From contig NZ_JAGGJY010000001.1 in the NCBI RefSeq assembly GCF_017873245.1, positions 1 through 64,000 on the forward strand: a stretch of DNA of 64,000 bases. The letters run 5' to 3'. Under the pieces are notes generated by a model. It saw nothing but the letters and a program-made list of their open reading frames with translations, had not been told where the DNA came from and made no database searches. Below are positions 9,183 through 17,575 of this stretch, one piece after another. A program made the position numbers and the translations under genes. The stretch's first letter is position 1; every line of letters starts with the position of its first letter. The DNA comes from Clostridium tertium (lineage in GTDB: Bacteria > Bacillota > Clostridia > Clostridiales > Clostridiaceae).

Positions 9183-10499
9183 TTAGGTTACTATCTTATT
9201 TCTCTTTAATAATAAATATGAAGATAATAAAAGACAAATCAATTCTGAAATTAAAGTAGCAATCCATATTCCAGTATCACCAAAATAGAATGATAACGAA
9301 AATAAAGCTAAAGAAATAAAAATAAGTCCTCTAGATATAGATATTATAGTTGCTTTAAAAGCTTCTTCTATAGAAGCAAAATATCCAGAAACTAATACAT
9401 TAAATCCAAGAACTAAAAAAGAACTAGAAAATAAACGAAAGGCTGAAATTGAATATGTAAATAAAGGTGATGAGGAATCTTTTATAAATATATAAACAAT
9501 TTCTTTAGCAAAAACTATACAAATTATAAATATTGCAATTGATGATATAGAAACAGCTTTTAGGCCCATTTTTATTAACTTTTTTATTGTTTTAAATTCT
9601 TCTTTTCCATAATAATAACTACATAATGGTTGCATTCCTTGAGTTATTGCTATCATAGTCATTATTACTAAAGTACTTACATAACAAATTATGCTATATG
9701 TAACGATACCACTTTCTCCTATATATCTCAATATAGTTTGATTAAAAAGAAGTATAACAATTCCAGAAGTAAGCTCTGTTATTGCATCTGGAAATCCAAT
9801 AGATAATATTCTTTTTAAATATTTTACTTTGAACTCAAATTTAGTTAAAGTGAGTTTAGATTTTTTACTCATAAAATGTGATAAAAAGAATATAAAAGAT
9901 ACTCCTTGAGAAATAATAGTTGCATAAGAAGCACCCTTAATCCCGAAATCTAAGACAATAACAAATAGAAAATCTAGAATTATATTAGTAAGGGCAGAAA
10001 TAATCATACCTACTATTGCAAGATAAGGATATCCATCAGCTTTTGTTAATACTTCTAAGCAATAGGAAATGATGAAAAATCCATTAAAACTTATAATTAT
10101 TTTTAAATAATCTTTTACTAGATCAAAAGTATTTTCAGTAGCTCCAAGAAATAATGATATTCTATCTATATTTAATAAGCATAATAAAGTTATTAGTAGT
10201 GATATAGTTAACATACAAAATAAATTAAATGAAAAAATTTCATTAGCTTTTTTTATGTTATTTTTTCCAATATAAATAGAAATTATAGTAGAAGCTCCAG
10301 TTGAAAATAACATAGATATTGCAAATATAAAGTTTACAAAAGGCATTGCTATATTTACTGCTGCAAGAGCAGTTTCTCCAACACCTCTACTAACAAAAAT
10401 ACCATCTATCATTGTATATAATGAAAATATCCACATTGCGGTAACTGAGGGGACTAAATATTTAAAAAATTGTTTTTTTAAAGATAGATTGCTATCCAT
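9183..10499 (-). CDS. MATE family efflux transporter
   Basis: The 438-residue membrane protein has about twelve helices in two halves, each opening with a MATE signature (PSVTAMWIFSLYTMIDGIFVS near the N-terminus; GFPDAITELTSGI in the second half). MATE proteins export cationic drugs or metabolites in exchange for Na+ or H+. ATG 10499 follows AAAGGAGAG. No regulator is adjacent and the substrate cannot be deduced. It belongs to the NorM/DinF-like group common in clostridia. Confidence 0.92.
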   Translation of the reverse strand: MDSNLSLKKQFFKYLVPSVTAMWIFSLYTMIDGIFVSRGVGETALAAVNIAMPFVNFIFAISMLFSTGASTIISIYIGKNNIKKANEIFSFNLFCMLTISLLITLLCLLNIDRISLFLGATENTFDLVKDYLKIIISFNGFFIISYCLEVLTKADGYPYLAIVGMIISALTNIILDFLFVIVLDFGIKGASYATIISQGVSFIFFLSHFMSKKSKLTLTKFEFKVKYLKRILSIGFPDAITELTSGIVILLFNQTILRYIGESGIVTYSIICYVSTLVIMTMIAITQGMQPLCSYYYGKEEFKTIKKLIKMGLKAVSISSIAIFIICIVFAKEIVYIFIKDSSSPLFTYSISAFRLFSSSFLVLGFNVLVSGYFASIEEAFKATIISISRGLIFISLALFSLSFYFGDTGIWIATLISELICLLLSSYLLLKRNKIVT

Positions 10500-10662
10500 T
10501 CGACTCTCCTTTGTTGTCTAATTGTGATATAATATATAAACTAACATAAAGATTATATCTTTAATTAAATAATATTACAAATTACTAGTATTTAATTAGA
10601 ATTAGTCTTAGAATAACTTAGATAGGTAAAATAAAAGTTTTAGCTTTGAAAGGAAGATACAA

Positions 10663-11079
10663 ATGGAATATAAATTTAAATTTGATGAAAAAGAATATAT
10701 CTTAGGAGAAGATAATTTAGAATACTTTGCTAATGATGAAAATGAGGAATTAGAAGGTATTGATGGTGAAAAAATATTAGAATTACTTTCAAATAGTGAT
10801 GAAGTAGAGTTTCAAAATGCATATTATGAAAGTTGTTGTAGTAATTGCAAAGCTGGAAAGGAAGAAAAAAAGAAGGTTTTTGACTTTTTAGAGTTCTATT
10901 TTTATGCGTATGGAAAAAATAATAAATTTATTACAAGTAGTATCGATAATGAATACGACAAAAAATCTTTCACTAGATTAAATAGAGAAAGAATAGTTGA
11001 TAAAAGTTACTTAGTTACAGTTATAGTTTGTAAAAATTGTGGAACATATTCTATAGAAATAGAAGAATTTGAACTTTAA
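10663..11079 (+). CDS. Uncharacterised clostridial protein with paired cysteines (DUF3785-like?)
   Basis: A 138-residue acidic cytoplasmic protein. It has a cysteine cluster near residue 60 (ESCCSNCKAGK) and a CKNCG motif near residue 126, so it may bind one metal ion or undergo disulfide switching. I do not recognise a function; it may be DUF3785, a small clostridial family, but I cannot confirm that. The ATG follows GAAAGGAAG. A 45-residue gene lies 73 bases downstream. Confidence 0.7.
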   Translation: MEYKFKFDEKEYILGEDNLEYFANDENEELEGIDGEKILELLSNSDEVEFQNAYYESCCSNCKAGKEEKKKVFDFLEFYFYAYGKNNKFITSSIDNEYDKKSFTRLNRERIVDKSYLVTVIVCKNCGTYSIEIEEFEL

Positions 11080-11152
11080 TATATAAAGTATAATATTTGA
11101 TGTATTAAATTTTATTTAGGGTATAAAATACTTTTGAAAGGATGTGTTTTAT

Positions 11153-11290
11153 ATGACAAAGAATGAAAAAGATATAAATCCTTTGCAAAAAGGTACAAGA
11201 AGACAAAAGTTACATAAAAATCAAGATAATGTAGGTAATGATGAGAGTAGAGCTGAATATACAGATTTCAATGGTAAGCCAATAAAATAG
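11153..11290 (+). CDS. Small hydrophilic protein, 45 residues
   Basis: The frame runs from ATG 11153 to TAG 11288-11290, with a good ribosome site (GAAAGGATG, 11136-11144). The product is short, polar and free of cysteines, with a basic middle (KGTRRQKLHK) and the end DFNGKPIK. The terminator directly after it supports it being a real gene at the end of this transcript. I do not recognise it. It could be a small acid-soluble or spore-associated protein, but nothing in the sequence proves that. Confidence 0.6.
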   Translation: MTKNEKDINPLQKGTRRQKLHKNQDNVGNDESRAEYTDFNGKPIK

Positions 11291-11299
11291 TTCGGTTTT

Positions 11300-11334
11300 A
11301 AGATAGGTAAGATTAATTTTACCTATCTTTTTGT
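11300..11334 (+). terminator. Terminator after the 45-residue gene
   Basis: An 11-bp stem (11300-11310 with 11319-11329) is followed by a T run. The remaining 270 bases up to the next start at 11611 are AT-rich, and I see no gene or clear structure in them. Confidence 0.85.
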
Positions 11335-11610
11335 TTTATAGGAATTATAAAAATTTATTATGTAGATAACTTTCTATAATTTCTTTACTCCAGTTATTAA
11401 GTGTATATATAAGTTTATACTGATATTATGTAAGCTGCGTATTAATAAATTATAAAATACTTAAAATTGGAAGTTTAATGGTAATAAGATGTGGTAAATA
11501 TGATAATATATAGTTGAATGATACTAGGTTATTAGTTAGAGGTAAAAAGTATAATTAAAAGTATTTTTATAAGATGATGTTTAATTAAAAATGATTGAAG
11601 GGAGAAAATT

Positions 11611-12384
11611 ATGATTAAGAAAATGGATTTAATAATAGGAATATTAATAGTTATATATTCTATAAGTATAAATTTAATCTTTGGGAAGATCAGTTTTAGT
11701 GAAGTATTTTTAGGAATTGGAATTACTTTAATTATTTATCACTTCATAAAAGAAAAAATGAAAGAATTTATTAATAATAAAAAAAGTATTGAAGGAATGT
11801 TTAATGTTATAAAGTGTTTTATAGCAATAATATTATTGATTTTTATAATAGTAGAAAGTGCAATAATTATATTCCCTAAAAATAATAAAAATTATTCAGA
11901 TTACGTTATAGTTCTTGGAGCTGGGGTTAAAGGAGAAAAGCCTAGCCTTACATTGATGCAAAGATTAGATAAAACTATTGAGTATGTTAATAATCAAGAA
12001 AAAGAATCTAAAATAATAGTTTCTGGGGGACAAGGGAGAGGCGAAGATATATCAGAAGCACAGGCAATGAAAAAATACTTGGTGGATAATGGTATAAAAG
12101 AAGAATTGATAATAATGGAAAATAAGTCTACAAGTACAAATGAAAATTTAATATTTTCAAAAGCAATATTAGAAAGTTATACAAAAAGTGATATAGGAGA
12201 TATAAATATAAAGATAATAACATCAGATTTTCATGCATTTAGAAGTAACATGATAGCCAAACAGCTAGGATATAGGAATATAACCTTCTATACAAATAGT
12301 ACCCTTCCAGCTTTAATTCCTGTTATGTATTCTAGGGAATTTTTAGCTGTAATAAAGTCATACTTGATAGATATAAAAAAATAA
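11611..12384 (+). CDS. YdcF/SanA family (DUF218) membrane protein
   Basis: 257 residues. Two or three membrane helices fill residues 1-95; the DUF218 domain follows, with DYVIVLGAGVKGEKPS, IIVSGGQGRGED, STSTNENL and TSDFHAFRS motifs. Relatives such as SanA and ElyC affect envelope integrity in enterobacteria, but the biochemical activity is not known. The ATG follows GAAGGGAG. It is a single gene. Confidence 0.85.
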   Translation: MIKKMDLIIGILIVIYSISINLIFGKISFSEVFLGIGITLIIYHFIKEKMKEFINNKKSIEGMFNVIKCFIAIILLIFIIVESAIIIFPKNNKNYSDYVIVLGAGVKGEKPSLTLMQRLDKTIEYVNNQEKESKIIVSGGQGRGEDISEAQAMKKYLVDNGIKEELIIMENKSTSTNENLIFSKAILESYTKSDIGDINIKIITSDFHAFRSNMIAKQLGYRNITFYTNSTLPALIPVMYSREFLAVIKSYLIDIKK

Positions 12385-12530
12385 ATTTTGTAAAAATTTC
12401 TAGAGGTAAATTTCAGTTTTTGTAGAATAGTAGAGGTAGAATATTAATAAGATTCTTTGATTAATTTTTATATCACCTTTAATCAAATATTAATAAAACA
12501 TAAAGAGTTAGGCTTAAGGGGGAAATGTTA

Positions 12531-12914
12531 ATGGCTAAAGTTGTAGAATGCTCAATAATAATTAAAGATGATTTTAACAATGTATTTATTGTTCAAAGAA
12601 AGACTAAAAAAAATGAACCAAAACTTTGGTATAGTGTTGGTAAAAAAGTAAGAGGAAAAGAATCAGAAGAAAAATGTATTTCACGAGCTGTAAAAGAAGA
12701 TTTGAAATCTATAATATTTAACTTAGAAAGAATAGGTGAAGTGTTAAATAAAGAACGCGATGAAATATGTGCTGTTTATAAAGGAGAGCTTAAAGAAAGA
12801 GTAACATATGGAAATGATATATTTGATGGAAAATGGTTAAGTGCAAAGGAAATTGATGAATGTGATTTAGCACAAGGAGAAAAAGAAAAAATTTTAATGT
12901 ATATTAATAGATAG
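12531..12914 (+). CDS. Nudix-like protein with a degenerate Nudix box
   Basis: 127 residues starting at ATG 12531, eight bases after AGGGGG (an ATG six bases earlier is too close to that site). The fold looks Nudix: CSIIIKDDFNNVFIVQRK, then a box-like segment. The box (GxxxxxExxxxxxxREUxEExGU) reads E-x7-RAVKEDLK, so the first catalytic Glu of RE is Ala, EE is ED and the Gly is Lys. Metal-dependent hydrolysis may therefore be lost or altered. IPP isomerase-like or regulatory Nudix domains are alternatives. Confidence 0.55.
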   Translation: MAKVVECSIIIKDDFNNVFIVQRKTKKNEPKLWYSVGKKVRGKESEEKCISRAVKEDLKSIIFNLERIGEVLNKERDEICAVYKGELKERVTYGNDIFDGKWLSAKEIDECDLAQGEKEKILMYINR

Positions 12915-12928
12915 AATTATTAGAGAAG

Positions 12929-12960
12929 TGAGCTATGTTAATTAACATAGCTCTTTATTT
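12929..12960 (+). terminator. Perfect 24-bp palindrome, probable terminator
   Basis: GAGCTATGTTAA at 12929-12940 is followed directly by its reverse complement at 12941-12952 and then a T-rich tail. Confidence 0.75.
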
Positions 12961-13008
12961 TAATATAAAGAAAATTATAACTTTTGTATTACATAAAAAT
13001 TAGAGCTA

Positions 13009-13037
13009 TTGACATCATAAAGTTAAATAATTATCAT
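13009..13037 (+). promoter_or_regulatory. Strong promoter with no gene directly behind it
   Basis: TTGACA (13009-13014), exactly 17 bases, then TATCAT (13032-13037). The transcript would start near 13044 and run into the structured stretch that ends in a terminator near 13300. Confidence 0.7.
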
Positions 13038-13043
13038 ATAAAT

Positions 13044-13300
13044 AGAAAGGTGAGAATTAATTCATTTGTTTAGAGAAAATCTTTATTCATATGTTTAAAT
13101 ATTCATTTAAAATAATTAGTTATTATCTAACAAAAAAGAGAAATCTGATTTGAAAGAGAATAGTAAATAATATATTAATAATAAAAATTATAAAATTAAG
13201 TTATAAGCTTAGTTAATTTTGTAATGCTTTTAATTACTGTAATTTTTATTATTAATATAAGAAGCCTATTTTCTTTGTATTTAAGAAAATAGGCTCTTTT
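13044..13300 (+). ncRNA. Candidate structured RNA upstream of the hydrogenase maturation operon
   Basis: Behind a consensus-like promoter lies a 20-bp perfect inverted repeat (13171-13190 with 13240-13259). Its 49-base interior forms two further hairpins (13192-13199 with 13213-13220, and 13221-13225 with 13233-13237), so RNA could fold into a three-way junction. A terminator hairpin (13263-13275 with 13283-13295, then T residues) begins three bases later. Only very short frames exist, for example a 20-codon one from ATG 13091; AAAGGTGAG near the 5' end could serve a tiny ORF. It could be a small RNA, a leader peptide unit or an attenuator for the hyd genes. I know no family that matches. Confidence 0.45.
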
Positions 13301-13461
13301 TAATATTTAAGAAAATTTAAATTATGATTATATAATGTTTAAGTATCTCAATCTTAAAGAAAGTATAGTAATTGATAATGTAAAGATCTATGTGGAAAAT
13401 AAATTAATGTCAATTTGGGATGATAATTTTACAGAATAATAAAAAAAATAGGGGATAAGAT

Positions 13462-13707
13462 ATGAAGATTGGTGTAATAAGTGCAATTTTAGAAGAGCCA
13501 AGTAAGTGTAATTCTGAATTTAATGAGGTTGTTGCAAGTTTCAGAGGGAACATTAGGGGAAGGATGGGAATACCATTAGAAGATGGCATATCAATTATAT
13601 CTATAGTTGTTACAGGTGATTTAAACGAAATTAATAGCTTAACAGGAAAGTTAGGCAATATTGAAGGAGTAACAGTAAAAACAGCAATTAGTAAAAAAGA
13701 GATGTAA
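13462..13707 (+). CDS. TM1266-like putative iron-only hydrogenase system regulator
   Basis: 81 residues with a ferredoxin-like/ACT-like pattern (IGVISAILEE, then GRMGIPLEDGISIISIVVTGD, then LTGKLGNIEGVTVKTAI). This matches the small TM1266 family that commonly precedes hydE or hydG. The family has the fold of the NikR C-terminal domain but no DNA-binding domain, so its regulatory role is only assumed. ATG 13462 follows AGGGGAT. hydE starts 82 bases downstream, probably in the same transcript. Confidence 0.8.
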   Translation: MKIGVISAILEEPSKCNSEFNEVVASFRGNIRGRMGIPLEDGISIISIVVTGDLNEINSLTGKLGNIEGVTVKTAISKKEM

Positions 13708-13788
13708 TAAGGAAAATAATTTATAAGTACATAGCTAAACATAAAATTATTGCAAAGAGTGTTATAAATATCATTTGGAGGATTGTAT

Positions 13789-14916
13789 ATGCAAGTTAAA
13801 AGTATTATAGACAAGCTTTATGAGTCTAACAATGCTAGTGGAGAGGAGTTATTATTTTTATTAGATAACTTAAATGAAGATGATAAGATTTATCTAGTTC
13901 AAAAAGCACATGAAACTAGAATGAAAACTTATGGAGATAAAGTTTATATGAGGGGACTTATTGAATTTACAAACTTTTGTAAAAAAGATTGTATATATTG
14001 CGGCATAAGAAGAAGTAATAAAGATGCTGATAGATATAGACTTACAATGGAAGATATTATGGAATGCGTGGACATTGGAGATAGGCTTGGATATAAGACT
14101 TATGTACTTCAAGGTGGAGAAGATGATTATTTTACCGATGAAAGAATGGTAGAAATAATAAAAATGATAAAAAGTAAATATCCAAACAATGCTATAACAT
14201 TGTCTTTAGGTGAAAGAAGTTATGATTCATATAAAAAAATGTATGAAGCAGGAGCAGATAGGTATTTATTAAGGCATGAAACAGCTACTAAAGAGCTATA
14301 TGAAAAACTTCATCCAGGAGCTAGCTTTGAAGAAAGAAGGCAATGTTTAAGAAATTTAAAGGAAATAGGATATCAAATAGGGGCAGGTTTTATGGTTGAG
14401 CTTCCAAAACAAACAAATAAGGATTTAGTTAATGATTTATTATTTGTTAAGGAGCTAGAACCACATATGTGTGGAATTGGGCCATTTATACCGCATAAAG
14501 ATACCCCACTAAAGAATGAAAAGGCAGGAACTGTTGAGAAAACTACTACAATGTTAGCTTTAATAAGATTATTACTACCAAATGTATTATTACCTTCTAC
14601 TACAGCTCTTGGAAGTATTGATCCTACAGGAAGAGAAAAGGGAATTAAAGCAGGAGGAAATGTAGTTATGCCAAATCTCTCGCCAACAAGTGTCAGAGAA
14701 AAGTATTCACTTTATGATGGAAAAATATGTACTGGAGATGAGGCGGCAGAATGTAGAAATTGTATAGAGGGGAGGATAAATAAAGCTGGATTTAAGGTTG
14801 AGGTAACAAGAGGAGATAATATGGCATGGAGAAAAGAAAATGCTCATAAATTCACTGAGGTTATTGATAAGAGAATCCAATCAGAAAATATACAAATAAT
14901 TAAATTGAATAAATAA
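13789..14916 (+). CDS. hydE: [FeFe]-hydrogenase H-cluster maturase HydE (radical SAM)
   Basis: 375 residues. The radical-SAM motif FCKKDCIYC gives Cys64, Cys68 and Cys71 for the [4Fe-4S] cluster; a C-terminal cysteine group (CTGDEAAECRNC) is also present. HydE acts with HydG and HydF to build the 2Fe subcluster, working on the HydG-derived Fe-Cys-CO-CN complex. The ATG at 13789 is six bases after GGAGGA; a TTG two codons upstream overlaps the ribosome site. The order TM1266-hydE-hydG-hydF is a typical clostridial maturation operon. The hydrogenase itself is not in this window. Confidence 0.95.
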   Translation: MQVKSIIDKLYESNNASGEELLFLLDNLNEDDKIYLVQKAHETRMKTYGDKVYMRGLIEFTNFCKKDCIYCGIRRSNKDADRYRLTMEDIMECVDIGDRLGYKTYVLQGGEDDYFTDERMVEIIKMIKSKYPNNAITLSLGERSYDSYKKMYEAGADRYLLRHETATKELYEKLHPGASFEERRQCLRNLKEIGYQIGAGFMVELPKQTNKDLVNDLLFVKELEPHMCGIGPFIPHKDTPLKNEKAGTVEKTTTMLALIRLLLPNVLLPSTTALGSIDPTGREKGIKAGGNVVMPNLSPTSVREKYSLYDGKICTGDEAAECRNCIEGRINKAGFKVEVTRGDNMAWRKENAHKFTEVIDKRIQSENIQIIKLNK

Positions 14917-14941
14917 TTTATAGATTATAGGGGTGTTTTAT

Positions 14942-16318
14942 ATGTTTATTGATCATGAGTATATTGAAAGAATTTTAGAAGAAGCCAAAGGAGCCACAAG
15001 TAAGGATATAAAGGCTGTTTTAGAAAAGGCTAAAAAAAGAGATGGATTATCTTATGAAGATATAGCAGTTCTTCTTCAAGTAGAAGATAAGGAAGATTTA
15101 AAAGAAATATACAAATTAGCAGGGGAAATTAAAGATTCAATTTATGGTAAAAGAGTAGTAATTTTTGCGCCATTATATGTTAGTGATTATTGCGTAAATA
15201 ATTGCGTTTATTGTGGATATAAAAGAAGCAATAGCTTTGGAAGAAGAAAGCTAAGTATGACAGAAGTAGCTGAAGAAGTTAGAATACTAGAAAAAATGGG
15301 ACATAAGAGACTTGCATTAGAGCTTGGAGAAGATCCAGTTAATGCTCCAATAGATTATGTATTAGAATGTTTAGATACTATTTATAAAACTCAAAATGAT
15401 AATGGAGAAATAAGAAGAGTTAATGTTAATATTGCTGCAACAACTGTAGAAGAATATAAAAGATTAAAAGAAGCTAAAATAGGTACTTATATATTATTCC
15501 AAGAAACATACTATAAACCAAGCTATGATAAAATGCATCCAAAGTCATTAAAGGGAGATTATAATTATCATTTAACTGCATTTGATAGAGCTATGGAAGC
15601 TGGAATAGATGATGTTGGTGCTGGAGTTTTATTTGGACTTTCTGATCCTAAGTTTGAAGTAATAGGGCTTATGATGCATAATAGACACTTAGAAGAAAAA
15701 TATGGAGTTGGATTCCATACAATTTCAATGCCAAGGTTAAAACCAGCTTCAGGAGTAACTCTACAAGAATTCCCTAATTTAGTTGATGACGAAATGTTTA
15801 AAAAGTTAGTTGCAATTATAAGAATAGCAGTACCATTTACAGGTATTATAATGTCAACAAGAGAAACAGCAGAAATGAGAAGAGAGTTATTAAGATATGG
15901 TGTTTCTCAAATCAGTGCAGGTTCAAGTACTGGAGTTGGAGGATATAAGGAAAGAGAAGAAGGAAAAGAAGCTCTTCAATTTAAAACATCAGATGATAGA
16001 ACTCCATTAGAAGTAATAAAATCAGTTTTAGATGATGGATATATACCAAGCTATTGTACAGCATGTTATAGAAGAGGAAGAACTGGAGAAAGATTTATGA
16101 AGCTTGCAAAGAGTGGTGAAATTCAAAATGTATGTGAACCTAATGCAATGACTACTCTTTTAGAATTTGCAATAGATTATGGTGATAAGGAAATATTAAA
16201 AAAGGCAGAAACTGTTATAAAGACTGAAAGAGAAAGAATAAAGAGAGATGATATTAAAGAGCTTTTAGATAAAAACTTAGAGAGACTTAGAGCTGGAGAA
16301 AGAGATTTATATCTATAG
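14942..16318 (+). CDS. hydG: [FeFe]-hydrogenase maturase HydG (tyrosine lyase)
   Basis: 458 residues, a ThiH-like radical SAM enzyme that splits tyrosine to supply CO and CN- for the H-cluster. The radical-SAM cysteines are Cys84, Cys88 and Cys91 (YCVNNCVYC). The second cluster motif, CTACYRRG with a third cysteine about 22 residues on (QNVCEPNA), sets it apart from ThiH. ATG 14942 follows TAGGGGTG, 25 bases after hydE. hydF begins 12 bases downstream. Confidence 0.96.
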   Translation: MFIDHEYIERILEEAKGATSKDIKAVLEKAKKRDGLSYEDIAVLLQVEDKEDLKEIYKLAGEIKDSIYGKRVVIFAPLYVSDYCVNNCVYCGYKRSNSFGRRKLSMTEVAEEVRILEKMGHKRLALELGEDPVNAPIDYVLECLDTIYKTQNDNGEIRRVNVNIAATTVEEYKRLKEAKIGTYILFQETYYKPSYDKMHPKSLKGDYNYHLTAFDRAMEAGIDDVGAGVLFGLSDPKFEVIGLMMHNRHLEEKYGVGFHTISMPRLKPASGVTLQEFPNLVDDEMFKKLVAIIRIAVPFTGIIMSTRETAEMRRELLRYGVSQISAGSSTGVGGYKEREEGKEALQFKTSDDRTPLEVIKSVLDDGYIPSYCTACYRRGRTGERFMKLAKSGEIQNVCEPNAMTTLLEFAIDYGDKEILKKAETVIKTERERIKRDDIKELLDKNLERLRAGERDLYL

Positions 16319-16330
16319 GAGGATAACTGT

Positions 16331-17539
16331 ATGAATTCAACACCAAATGCTAATAGAAAGCATATAGCTGTTTTTGGAAAGACTAATGCAGGAAAGTCAT
16401 CTTTAATAAATAGATTTTTAGGACAAGAAGTTTCACTTGTATCTGAAAAAGAAGGAACAACTACAGATCCAGTTCAAAAAGCAATGGAGCTTATACCCGT
16501 TGGACCAGTTTTAATTATAGATACAGCTGGTTTTGGTGATAAAAGTGAGCTTGGAGAAGTAAGGGTTAAAAGAACTTTAGATATACTTAAAAGAACAGAT
16601 GTTGCAATTTATCTTTTGGATATAAATGACATTGATTTAGAAGAATTTAAAGAAGCTAAAAGGAATTTTAAAAAATATAATATACCTTATATAGTTGTTA
16701 TAAATAAATCTGATAGTGTTAATGAAAATATTTTAGAAGAATTACAAATTAAATTTAAGGATTCAATATTTCTATCTTCAAATACAGGGGAGGGAATTGA
16801 ATTATTAAAAGAAAAGCTTATAGAAATTTTAAAAGAAGAAGAGGAAGAACTACCAATAGTAGGAGATTTACTTCCTTATAATAGTAAGGTTATATTGGTT
16901 GTACCAATAGATTCAGAAGCACCTAAAGGAAGAATAATTTTACCTCAAGTACAATGTATAAGAGATTGCTTAGATCATGGAATTAAGAGCTACGTTGTTA
17001 GAGATACAGAGATTGAAAGTGCACTTGAAGAATTAAAAGATGTAGATTTAGTAATAACAGATTCTCAAGCATTTAAAGAGGTAGATAGAATTGTTCCTAA
17101 AAATATAAAGCTTACAAGTTTTTCAATGTTATTTGCAAGACAAAAGGGAGACTTTGAAGAGTTTATAAAAGGAGCCTTAAAGATTAAAGATTTAAATAAA
17201 GACTCAAGAGTTTTAATTGCAGAAAGTTGCACTCACAATGTTTCACATGAGGATATTGGGAGAGTTAAGATTCCTAAACTTTTAAATAAATATGTTGGGG
17301 CTGATTTAACATATGATCATAGTATTTTCCATGACTTTCCTGAAGATATAGATAAATATGATTTGATTATTCATTGTGGAGCATGTATGATAAATAGAAA
17401 AACTGTGATTAATAGAGTAAAGCAATGTAAAGAAAAAAATGTTCCAATAACTAATTATGGTATTGTATTAGCATATTTAAATGGTATATTGGAAAGAAGT
17501 TTATCTTTATTTAATACTAAAAAAGGTGATATAATTTAA
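16331..17539 (+). CDS. hydF: [FeFe]-hydrogenase maturation GTPase HydF
   Basis: 402 residues: an N-terminal GTPase domain (P-loop GKTNAGKS at 16-23, DTAGFGD, NKSD), a dimerisation region and a C-terminal iron-sulfur domain with ESCTHN and HCGACMINRK. The Cys-x-His and Cys-x-x-Cys pair is the usual HydF cluster site. HydF is the scaffold that carries the 2Fe precursor to apo-hydrogenase. The start follows AGGAGGA; the gene is cotranscribed with hydE and hydG. Confidence 0.96.
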   Translation: MNSTPNANRKHIAVFGKTNAGKSSLINRFLGQEVSLVSEKEGTTTDPVQKAMELIPVGPVLIIDTAGFGDKSELGEVRVKRTLDILKRTDVAIYLLDINDIDLEEFKEAKRNFKKYNIPYIVVINKSDSVNENILEELQIKFKDSIFLSSNTGEGIELLKEKLIEILKEEEEELPIVGDLLPYNSKVILVVPIDSEAPKGRIILPQVQCIRDCLDHGIKSYVVRDTEIESALEELKDVDLVITDSQAFKEVDRIVPKNIKLTSFSMLFARQKGDFEEFIKGALKIKDLNKDSRVLIAESCTHNVSHEDIGRVKIPKLLNKYVGADLTYDHSIFHDFPEDIDKYDLIIHCGACMINRKTVINRVKQCKEKNVPITNYGIVLAYLNGILERSLSLFNTKKGDII

Positions 17540-17575
17540 AAGTTAAAATTAACAAAGGAAAAAGGGGATATGATC

